Assembly: GCA_900553645.1 (NCBI GenBank)
Contig: USEE01000105.1
Location: 1-5,872 of the forward strand
DNA length: 5,872 bases
Source of the DNA: an uncultured Eubacteriales bacterium
GTDB taxonomy: Bacteria; Bacillota_A; Clostridia; Christensenellales; Aristaeellaceae
Reading direction: 5' to 3'
Shown here one piece after another: positions 1-5,594 of this stretch; the first letter of the stretch is position 1; every line of letters starts with the position of its first letter. A model generated the notes under the pieces. The model did no database searches, was not told where the DNA came from, and was given only the letters and a program-made list of their open reading frames with translations. Position numbers and translations under genes: made by a program.

Positions 1-504
1 ATACACGTAATAGAAGAGACCATGCTTTCCGACCTGAGCAATGAAAGTCTGTCCATACGCGAAATGCACATTATCGAAGCCATCGGTTCGAGCGATCTCG
101 ATCCCCACCTGCGCGCGCAGGGACGCACGATAACCGAAATCGCCCAGATGCAGGGCATATCCGCCCCGTCGGTGACTGTCGCGGTAAAGAAGCTCGAGCG
201 CAAGGGCTATGTGTGCAAGTCGCGCGGCAAGGATGACGGCAGACGCATATACGTGCGCCTTACCGATCTGGGTCGGCGTGCCGACATATCGCACAGGTAT
301 TTTCACCGGCAGATGGTGCACGCCGTAGCGCGCGCGATGCCCGAGAGCGATCGCGCCGCGCTGATTGACGGACTTGAGGTGCTGAACGAATTTTTTCAGG
401 ATAAAGCCGACGAGCTGACTCAGAAAGCCGACGACGCAGGCAAAAACGCCGCGCGCCCCGGCGACGGTCATTCGCCCGCCGGTAAGGAGGTGCGACCGGT
501 TTGA
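1..504 (+). CDS. fabT: MarR-family transcriptional regulator, FabT-like (5' partial)
   Basis: Probable repressor of fatty acid synthesis genes. Characterised FabT proteins are winged-helix dimers that bind operators more tightly with long-chain acyl-ACP. The frame is open from the first base. The seven codons before the ATG at 22 (IHVIEET) continue the family pattern, in which a helix ending in an IEE-like motif precedes the SLSIREMHIIEAIG segment. I therefore treat ATG 22 as internal and the true start as upstream of the window. Counting from the first visible codon, residues 43-53 (TITEIAQMQGI) begin the helix-turn-helix, 54-71 contain the recognition helix (SAPSVTVAVKKLERKGYV), and 73-91 form the wing (KSRGKDDGRRIYVRLTDLG). 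Residues 95-132 are the C-terminal dimer helix region. A hydrophilic tail of about 35 residues (133-167) follows and looks disordered. The stop overlaps the fabH start, so the regulator is in the same operon. MarR family is certain; the FabT assignment rests on motif and context. Confidence 0.85.
   Translation: MHVIEETMLSDLSNESLSIREMHIIEAIGSSDLDPHLRAQGRTITEIAQMQGISAPSVTVAVKKLERKGYVCKSRGKDDGRRIYVRLTDLGRRADISHRYFHRQMVHAVARAMPESDRAALIDGLEVLNEFFQDKADELTQKADDAGKNAARPGDGHSPAGKEVRPV
484..492 (+). promoter_or_regulatory. Ribosome binding site of fabH
   Basis: AAGGAGGTG is a near-perfect Shine-Dalgarno sequence 8 bases before the TTG at 501. It lies inside the last codons of the regulator gene. It decides the fabH start, because no ATG or GTG in the fabH frame sits near it and the encoded protein begins at the expected place (KILGTGSALPE). 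Confidence 0.85.
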
Positions 505-1454
505 AGATACTGGGTACGGGCAGCGCTCTGCCCGAATTGACGGTAACAAACGACGACCTTTCGCGCATTATGGACACAAGCGACGCGTGGATTTCCTCGC
601 GCACGGGTATACGCGAGCGGCACGTGCTGAGCGGCGAGAACCTGTTCGACCTTGCGTGCCTTGCAAGCGAAAGGGCGCTGGAAAACGCGGGCGTAAGCGC
701 GGAAGAGCTGGATCTTATAATATGCTCGACCGTGCAGGGCGAATGGATAACGCCCGGCATGGGCTGCGCGGTGCAGGAGCACCTGAAGGCCACATGCCCC
801 TGCGTGGACATAAACGCGGCGTGCGCCGGATTTGTGTACGCGCTGGATATGGCCGACTGCTATATGATCGCGGGGCGCGCAAAGAAGATACTGATACTGT
901 GCGCCGAGGCGATAAGCCGCCTTGTGGACTGGAACGACCGTTCCAGCTGCATACTCTTCGGCGACGGCGCGGGCGCGGCCGTAGTGGGCGAAGGCGACGG
1001 GCTTATAAAGACGCGCCTTACCACGCGCGGCAATGTGGACGTGCTGTACGCGCGCGCCAGCCGCGGCAACTGCCCGTTCGCCAAGGACGCGGACGCGGCC
1101 ACGATGATAAAAATGCGCGGGCAGGACGTTTACAAGTCCGCCGTGTCGTATTCCTACGAGGATCTTAAGGTTCTGCTCGAGGAGTGCGGTATGAAGCCGG
1201 ACGACGTTGCGCATTATCTGATGCATCAGGCAAATCTGCGCATACTCGAAGGCATACGCACGCGCCTGGGCGTAGAGGCCGAAAAGATGCCCCACACCAT
1301 CGATCGCACCGGCAATACCTCCAGCGCATCGTGCGCGATACTGCTGGACGAGCAAAACCGCGCGGGCAACCTGCACGCGGGCGATGTGATCGCGCTGAGC
1401 GCATTCGGCGCGGGCTTCGTGACGGGCGCGGCGCTTCTGCGCTGGACCAAATAA
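501..1454 (+). CDS. fabH: Beta-ketoacyl-ACP synthase III (FabH)
   Basis: Initiation enzyme of type II fatty acid synthesis: it condenses an acyl-CoA primer with malonyl-ACP to give 3-ketoacyl-ACP in the cytoplasm. The protein is 317 residues, the normal family length. It shows the N-terminal ILGTGSALPE motif and the DTSDAWISSRTGIRER motif (about 25-40). The Cys-His-Asn triad is complete: Cys108 in INAACAGF, His242 in LMHQANLRI and Asn272 in RTGNTSSAS, spaced as in the E. coli enzyme (112/244/274). A GDGAGA loop is at 154-159. The start is TTG, chosen from the strong ribosome binding site and the family N-terminus; it overlaps the regulator's TGA (TTGA, 4 bases), which implies translational coupling. 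There are 12 cysteines by hand count, rather many, several of them close to the active-site Cys. Primer preference (acetyl or branched) cannot be read from the sequence. Confidence 0.96.
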   Translation: MKILGTGSALPELTVTNDDLSRIMDTSDAWISSRTGIRERHVLSGENLFDLACLASERALENAGVSAEELDLIICSTVQGEWITPGMGCAVQEHLKATCPCVDINAACAGFVYALDMADCYMIAGRAKKILILCAEAISRLVDWNDRSSCILFGDGAGAAVVGEGDGLIKTRLTTRGNVDVLYARASRGNCPFAKDADAATMIKMRGQDVYKSAVSYSYEDLKVLLEECGMKPDDVAHYLMHQANLRILEGIRTRLGVEAEKMPHTIDRTGNTSSASCAILLDEQNRAGNLHAGDVIALSAFGAGFVTGAALLRWTK

Positions 1455-1467
1455 CCATGCTATCCCC

Positions 1468-1483
1468 CGCCGCGGGTGCGGCG
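1468..1483 (+). other. GC hairpin between fabH and acpP
   Basis: CGCCGC (1468-1473) can pair with GCGGCG (1478-1483) around a GGGT loop, giving a 6-bp all-GC stem 14 bases after the fabH stop. It is followed by an A/T-rich run (1484-1510) that has no U-tract, so it does not look like a complete intrinsic terminator. It could stabilise a processed acpP-proximal mRNA or act as a weak attenuator. The pairing is seen directly; the role is inference. Confidence 0.45.
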
Positions 1484-1511
1484 ATACAATACATAAATTT
1501 AAGATATAATT

Positions 1512-1516
1512 GGAGG
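1512..1516 (+). promoter_or_regulatory. Ribosome binding site of acpP
   Basis: GGAGG lies 8 bases before the ATG at 1525, in an A-rich, probably unstructured leader (about 1484-1524). It settles the acpP start: an in-frame TTG at 1510 overlaps this site and would add five residues (MEETI) that are not part of an ACP N-terminus. Confidence 0.85.
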
Positions 1517-1524
1517 AAACCATC

Positions 1525-1743
1525 ATGACTTTTGATAAAGTAGCCGCCATCGTAGCTGATTACAAGGGTATCGACGTAGCCGACATCAAGGAAGACAGCG
1601 CTTTCACCGACCTGGGTCTGGACTCGCTGGACATGGCTGAGCTGGCCATGAACCTGGAGGACGAGTTCGGCGTGACCATCGAGCTGGACGCTTCGCTCAA
1701 GACCGTGGCCGACATCGTTAAGCTCATCGACGAGGCGAAGTAA
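1525..1743 (+). CDS. acpP: Acyl carrier protein (ACP)
   Basis: Small acidic carrier that holds growing acyl chains on a 4'-phosphopantetheine arm and presents them to all the other Fab enzymes. It has 72 residues, slightly shorter than E. coli ACP (77). The attachment site is Ser34 in the invariant DLGLDSLDM motif. Helix II (about 34-48, DSLDMAELAMNLEDEF) and the following FGVTIELD segment match the family, and the charge is strongly acidic. The start is ATG 1525, from the GGAGG site. Codon use differs from its neighbours: all six Ile codons are ATC and nine of ten Ala codons are GCC or GCT, whereas the flanking genes favour ATA and GCG. This fits selection for high expression rather than transfer. 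It is the only gene in the block with its own intergenic leader, and it is followed by fabK after 3 bases. Confidence 0.97.
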   Translation: MTFDKVAAIVADYKGIDVADIKEDSAFTDLGLDSLDMAELAMNLEDEFGVTIELDASLKTVADIVKLIDEAK

Positions 1744-1746
1744 CAC

Positions 1747-2691
1747 ATGAAAACTCGAGTTACCGAGGCCATAGGCATTGAAAAGCCCATTTTTCAGGGC
1801 GGCATGGCCTGGATAAGCGAACACAAGCTGGCGGCGGCGGTGTCCAACGCGGGCGGCTTGGGCATAATCAGCGCCATGAACGCGCCCGCCGACTACCTGC
1901 GCAAGGAGATACGCGCCTGCCGCGAACTGACCGATAAGCCCTTCGGCGTAAACGTGATGCTGATGAGCCCGCATGTGGCCGAGGTCGCTCAGGTGCTGCT
2001 TGAGGAACATGTGCCGGTAATCACCACCGGTGCGGGTATGCCCGACAAGTACATGAAGGAATGGGTGCCCGCCGGTATAAAGGTCGTGCCTGTTGTACCG
2101 TCGGTCGCGATTGCGCGCCGCGTGGAGCGCTTCGGCGCGACTGCGGTAATCGCCGAGGGCGGCGAATCGGGCGGTCATATCGGCGAAATGTCCACAATGG
2201 CGCTGGTGCCGCAGGTCGTAGACGCGGTGAGCATCCCGGTTATCGCTGCGGGCGGCATTGCCGACGGACGCGGCATGGCGGCGGCGTTCATGCTGGGCGC
2301 GGAGGGCGTTCAGATGGGCACCCGCTTTTTGTGCGCCGAGGAATGCGTCGCGCACGAGAACTACAAGGAGAAGGTGCTGAAGGCGCGCGATATAGACACG
2401 ATAGTGACCGGCCGCAGGCTGGGTCATCCCGTGCGCGCACTGAAAAATCCCTTCACCAATGAATTTGCCAAGCTGGAATACGACGCGAGCAAGACCAATG
2501 AAGAAGTCGAGCAGTTCGGTGTGGGAGCACTGCGCCGCGCAGCCGTCGAGGGCGACGAAAAGCAGGGCAGCTTCCTGTGCGGCCAGATTGCCGGACTTGT
2601 AAAGCAAATCGAGCCTGCCGCCGCGATAATCGACGACGTAATGTCCGGTGCGGAGAAGCTTTTGAGAGGTGCGCCCGAATGGACAAAGTAG
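1747..2691 (+). CDS. fabK: Enoyl-ACP reductase II, FMN-dependent (FabK)
   Basis: Catalyses the last reduction of each elongation round, trans-2-enoyl-ACP to acyl-ACP, with FMN and NAD(P)H. It belongs to the nitronate monooxygenase/2-nitropropane dioxygenase-like TIM-barrel flavoproteins and is unrelated to FabI. The length is 314 residues, close to the pneumococcal enzyme. Visible motifs are PIFQGGMAWIS (14-24), SNAGGLGIIS (33-42), the catalytic-region ESGGHIG with His144 (same number as in S. pneumoniae FabK), the FMN phosphate loop AAGGIADGRG (167-176) and GAEGVQMGTRF (184-194). The nitronate monooxygenase alternative is made unlikely by position between acpP and fabD. The ribosome binding site is weak (GAGG at 1732-1735, 11 bases before the ATG), so translation probably depends on coupling to acpP, which ends 3 bases earlier. 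The last 13 bases overlap fabD. Confidence 0.95.
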   Translation: MKTRVTEAIGIEKPIFQGGMAWISEHKLAAAVSNAGGLGIISAMNAPADYLRKEIRACRELTDKPFGVNVMLMSPHVAEVAQVLLEEHVPVITTGAGMPDKYMKEWVPAGIKVVPVVPSVAIARRVERFGATAVIAEGGESGGHIGEMSTMALVPQVVDAVSIPVIAAGGIADGRGMAAAFMLGAEGVQMGTRFLCAEECVAHENYKEKVLKARDIDTIVTGRRLGHPVRALKNPFTNEFAKLEYDASKTNEEVEQFGVGALRRAAVEGDEKQGSFLCGQIAGLVKQIEPAAAIIDDVMSGAEKLLRGAPEWTK

Positions 2692-3608
2692 CATTCGTAT
2701 TCGCCGGTCAGGGCGCGCAATATCCGGGCATGGGGCGCGATCTTTATGAAAAGTTCCCCACCGCGCGCGCCGTATTCGACCGCGCAGAGCAGTTGCGTCC
2801 CGGCACGATAAGTATGTGCTTTGAGGGCGACAAGGCCGAACTTTCTACTACCATAAATACTCAGCCCTGCCTTTTCGCGATGGATTACGCGTGCGCACGC
2901 GTCGCTATGGAGGCGGGCGCAACGCCCGACATGTGCGCGGGCTTTTCGCTGGGCGAGGTTGCGGCGACCGCGTTTTGCGGTATGCTGGACTTCGACACGG
3001 CGTTTAAGCTGGTCATGAAGCGCGCCGAGTTCATGCAGGATTGCGCTGAGAAGCATCCCGGACTCATGTACGCCGTGCTTAAGCTTACCGGCGACGCCGT
3101 GCGCGGAATATGCGCGGGCATCGACAATGCATACCCCGTAAACTTCAACTCCCCCGCGCAGACCGTCGTGGCGTGCGCGGCCGAGTCCGAGGAAGCGCTG
3201 CTGGCCGCCGTAAAGGCCGCGGGCGGGCGCGCGATGAAGCTGGCGGTATCGGGCGCGTTCCATTCGCCGTTCATGGCGGATGCGTCGGACAAGATGCGCT
3301 CGGAGCTTGAGCATGTAAGCTTTAACGAGCCGCTGCTGCCGCTGTACGCCAATCGCACTGCGCAGCCGTATGTGGTCGGCGCTGAGGTCGATACGCTGAG
3401 CGCGCAGATCTCCTCGCCCGTGCTGTGGAACGACACGGTCGAAAACATGTGGCAGGCGGGCGTACGCACGTTTGTCGAGGTGGGCGCGGGCAAGACGCTG
3501 TGCGGACTTATAAAGAAGATTCGTCCCGAGGCGACCGTAGCCGCCGTGGGCGACGCCGCCGGTGCGGAAGCGCTGACCGACCTTATCAAGGGGGCGAGCA
3601 TATGCTGA
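2679..3608 (+). CDS. fabD: Malonyl-CoA:ACP transacylase (FabD)
   Basis: Transfers the malonyl group from CoA to ACP, providing the extender unit for FabH and FabF. It has 309 residues, the usual length. The N-terminus shows the oxyanion motif FAGQGAQYPGMG (8-19, Gln11). The nucleophile is Ser90 in GFSLGE (88-93), the substrate-carboxylate Arg is probably Arg115 in KRAEFMQ, and the catalytic His is His195 in SGAFHSPFM. NFNSPAQTVV (155-164) and a C-terminal VEVGAGKTLCGLIKK (267-281) complete the family pattern. The residue before the nucleophile is Phe, where many homologues have His or Leu. The start is ATG 2679: AGAGGTG at 2665-2671 lies 7 bases before it and the protein begins in the canonical way (KVAFVFAGQG). 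The start lies 13 bases inside fabK and the end overlaps fabG by 7 bases. Confidence 0.96.
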   Translation: MDKVAFVFAGQGAQYPGMGRDLYEKFPTARAVFDRAEQLRPGTISMCFEGDKAELSTTINTQPCLFAMDYACARVAMEAGATPDMCAGFSLGEVAATAFCGMLDFDTAFKLVMKRAEFMQDCAEKHPGLMYAVLKLTGDAVRGICAGIDNAYPVNFNSPAQTVVACAAESEEALLAAVKAAGGRAMKLAVSGAFHSPFMADASDKMRSELEHVSFNEPLLPLYANRTAQPYVVGAEVDTLSAQISSPVLWNDTVENMWQAGVRTFVEVGAGKTLCGLIKKIRPEATVAAVGDAAGAEALTDLIKGASIC

Positions 3609-4354
3609 GCGAAAGACTGGACGGGCGCGTGGCGCTGATAACCGGCGGCTCGCGCGGCATCGGGCGCGCGATTGCGCTGCGTCTGGCTGAGGCGGGCGCG
3701 AACATCGCGATACTCTACGCGGGCAACGAAGCCGCTGCAAGCGAAACCTGCGCCGCGATTGAGGCGCTGGGCGTAAAGGCGTTTTCGGCCAAGTGCGACG
3801 TATCCAATTCGGAGGACGTTACCGCCGCCGTAAAGAGCGTGCACGACGCGCTGGGCAAGGTGGACATACTTGTAAACAACGCGGGCATCACCCGCGACGG
3901 CATATCGCTGCGCATGAAGGAAGAGGACTTCCGCCGCGTGATCGACGTGAACCTGACGGGCGCGTTTTTGACCACTCAGGCGGTAATGAGCGACTTCATA
4001 CGCCGCCGCAGCGGGCGCGTGATAAACATCGCGTCGGTGGCGGGTCAGATGGGCAACGCGGGTCAGGCCAACTATTCCTCCGCCAAGGCGGGCATGATCG
4101 GCCTTACCAAGACGCTGGCGCGCGAGCTAGCCGGGCGCGGAGTTACCGTTAACGCGGTCGCGCCGGGCTTTGTGCGCACCGAGATGACCGCCGCAATGAG
4201 CGAGGACGCGCTCAAACAAGGCGTAAGCACCGTGCCCATGGGCCGCATGGCCGAGCCGGAGGAAATCGCCGAGGCGGTATGCTTCCTGGCTGGCGACCGC
4301 GCCGCGTACATCACCGGCACCGTGCTCAGCGTAAACGGCGGCCTTTACATGTGA
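3602..4354 (+). CDS. fabG: 3-oxoacyl-ACP reductase (FabG)
   Basis: NADPH-dependent short-chain dehydrogenase/reductase that reduces 3-ketoacyl-ACP to 3-hydroxyacyl-ACP; family members are tetramers. It has 250 residues, a classic SDR length. The cofactor loop TGGSRGIG is at 14-21, the structural NNAG at 92-95, and the catalytic tetrad is complete: Asn117 (DVNLTG), Ser145 (IASVAG), Tyr158 and Lys162 (YSSAK). The FabG-type NAVAPGFVRTEMT (184-196) and a C-terminal SVNGG follow. Many SDRs share these motifs, but the operon position makes FabG the firm reading. The start is ATG 3602, with AAGGGGG (3588-3594) 7 bases upstream inside fabD. The stop codon overlaps the fabF ribosome binding site. Confidence 0.96.
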   Translation: MLSERLDGRVALITGGSRGIGRAIALRLAEAGANIAILYAGNEAAASETCAAIEALGVKAFSAKCDVSNSEDVTAAVKSVHDALGKVDILVNNAGITRDGISLRMKEEDFRRVIDVNLTGAFLTTQAVMSDFIRRRSGRVINIASVAGQMGNAGQANYSSAKAGMIGLTKTLARELAGRGVTVNAVAPGFVRTEMTAAMSEDALKQGVSTVPMGRMAEPEEIAEAVCFLAGDRAAYITGTVLSVNGGLYM

Positions 4355-4359
4355 GGTGA
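4353..4359 (+). promoter_or_regulatory. Ribosome binding site of fabF
   Basis: GAGGTGA overlaps the fabG stop codon and lies 5 bases before ATG 4365. This rules out the in-frame GTG at 4356, which is part of the site itself, and gives a FabF beginning MRVVITGMGVITPIG as in the family. Confidence 0.8.
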
Positions 4360-4364
4360 ATTAT

Positions 4365-5594
4365 ATGCGAGTAGTTATAACCGGCATGGGCGTAATCACC
4401 CCCATCGGCAATGATATTGCAGCCTTCCGCGAGAGCCTTTACGCGGGCAAATGCGGCATAGGCCCCATAACCAAATTCGACACGAGCGAATACAAGTGCA
4501 AGGTTGCGGGCGAGGTCAAGGACTTTGACATAACCAATTACGGCATGGAAAAGGGCGACGGCCGCCGCATGGACATATACTGCCAGTACGCAATGGCCGC
4601 CGCGTGGCAGGCCGTGAACCAGTCCGGCATAATCGGCGCAGTCGAGCCGGAGCAGCTGGGCGTATACGTGGGCAGCGGCATCGGCGGATTCCATACCTCG
4701 TTTGCCGAGGCGGAAAAGATAATAAAGCGCGGCCCCTCGCGCGTATCGCCGCTGTACATACCCATGATGATAGCGAACATCGCCACCGGCAACATTGCGA
4801 TCAAGTTCAACGCGCAGGGTCAGACGCTGCCCGTCGTGACCGCGTGCGCCACGTCCACCAACACCGTAGGCGAAGCGTACCGCGCGATAAAGGACGGCTA
4901 CGCCACCGCGATAATCGCGGGCGGCGCGGAAGCCGCGATAGAGCCGCTGGGCGTGGCGGGCTTTTGCAACTGCAAGGCGCTGTGCGAAACCGACGATCCC
5001 AACGTCGCCTCGCTGCCGTTCGACAAGCGGCGCGCGGGCTTTACGATGGGCGAGGGCGCGGGCGTGCTGGTGCTTGAGGAGCTAGAACACGCCAAAGCGC
5101 GCGGCGCAAAGATACTCGCCGAGGTAGTCGGCTATGGCAACACCTGCGACGCGCATCACATAACCGCACCCGATCCCGAGGGACGCGGCGCGGCGCGCGC
5201 GATTCGTCAGTGCGTCGAGCAGATGGGCGGCATAAAGGGTCAGCTGTACATTAACGCACACGGCACTGGCACGCAGCTTAACGACCGCACCGAGACGATG
5301 GCCATAAAGGCCGCGCTGGGCGAAGAGGAAGCCCGCCGCGCGATCATATCCTCCACCAAGTCGATGCACGGCCACATGCTGGGCGCGACGGGCGCGGTTG
5401 AATTGTGCGCGTGCGTGCTGACGCTGAACGACGGCATTGTGCCTCCCACCATCAACCTTAACGAGCCGGACCCGGACTGCGATCTGGACTACACCCCCAA
5501 TACTGCGCGCAAGGCCGATGTGGATGTAACGCTGTCCACGTCGCTGGGCTTTGGCGGGCATAACGCCGTTGTCGCGCTCAGGAGGTACGAATGA
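4365..5594 (+). CDS. fabF: Beta-ketoacyl-ACP synthase II (FabF)
   Basis: Elongating condensing enzyme: it joins acyl-ACP to malonyl-ACP with loss of CO2 in each cycle. It has 409 residues, the normal length. N-terminal VITGMGVITPIGN (4-16), RRMDIYCQYA (67-76), active-site Cys161 in TACATSTN, and the two catalytic histidines His299 (NAHGTGTQLND) and His337 (STKSMHGHMLGA), with Lys332 in the latter motif. The GFGGHN loop near the C-terminus (395-400) carries Phe396, the counterpart of the acyl-pocket gatekeeper Phe400 of E. coli FabF. Two small departures from the commonest pattern are Leu394 where many FabF have Phe (SFGFGG), and GTGTQ where many have GTSTP. FabF rather than FabB is inferred from operon type and overall motifs. 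The end overlaps accB by 4 bases (ATGA). Confidence 0.96.
   Translation: MRVVITGMGVITPIGNDIAAFRESLYAGKCGIGPITKFDTSEYKCKVAGEVKDFDITNYGMEKGDGRRMDIYCQYAMAAAWQAVNQSGIIGAVEPEQLGVYVGSGIGGFHTSFAEAEKIIKRGPSRVSPLYIPMMIANIATGNIAIKFNAQGQTLPVVTACATSTNTVGEAYRAIKDGYATAIIAGGAEAAIEPLGVAGFCNCKALCETDDPNVASLPFDKRRAGFTMGEGAGVLVLEELEHAKARGAKILAEVVGYGNTCDAHHITAPDPEGRGAARAIRQCVEQMGGIKGQLYINAHGTGTQLNDRTETMAIKAALGEEEARRAIISSTKSMHGHMLGATGAVELCACVLTLNDGIVPPTINLNEPDPDCDLDYTPNTARKADVDVTLSTSLGFGGHNAVVALRRYE
5580..5586 (+). promoter_or_regulatory. Ribosome binding site of accB
   Basis: AGGAGGT lies 4 bases before ATG 5591 and within the last codons of fabF. It supports the accB start and re-initiation at the ATGA overlap. 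Confidence 0.8.

Noticed and set aside
1485..1490. TACAAT as an alternative -10 for an internal acpP promoter
   Set aside because: The spacing to acpP would allow it, but no -35 match (atcccc at 1462-1467) and no extended -10 TG is present. Too weak to annotate without RNA data.
1505..1510. Perfect TATAAT -10-like box just before acpP
   Set aside because: A promoter here would start transcription at about 1516-1518, at or after the GGAGG site, leaving acpP without a ribosome binding site. No TTGACA-like box lies 17 bases upstream (cgatac at 1482-1487). It is best explained as part of the AT-rich leader.
1468..1510. Intrinsic terminator after fabH
   Set aside because: The stem is short (6 bp) and is followed by mixed A/T sequence without a T-run, and the same pathway continues directly downstream.
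1455..1524. FabT operator in the fabH-acpP gap
   Set aside because: I looked for a TTTGA...TCAAA-type inverted repeat and found none. The controlling operator is probably upstream of the window.
468..1550. Long open frame on the - strand across fabH (360 codons)
   Set aside because: It is antisense to a confidently identified gene. The translation is Arg/Ala/His-rich with no recognisable motif, as expected from a GC-rich third-position bias.
2577..2678. N-terminal extension of fabD into fabK
   Set aside because: The extension is Arg/Cys-rich shadow sequence. FabD begins canonically at ATG 2679 with a well-placed ribosome binding site.
1165..2694. 509-codon open frame on the - strand across acpP and fabK
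   Set aside because: It mirrors three real genes and shows no family motif; its length comes from the rarity of TTA, CTA and TCA codons on the coding strand.
3425..3601. N-terminal extension of fabG into fabD
   Set aside because: The added residues are Arg/Gly-rich shadow sequence; SDR proteins begin a few residues before the cofactor strand, as from ATG 3602.
2424..3740. 438-codon open frame on the - strand across fabK-fabD-fabG
   Set aside because: Same reason: it is a compositional shadow with no motif or convincing start signal.
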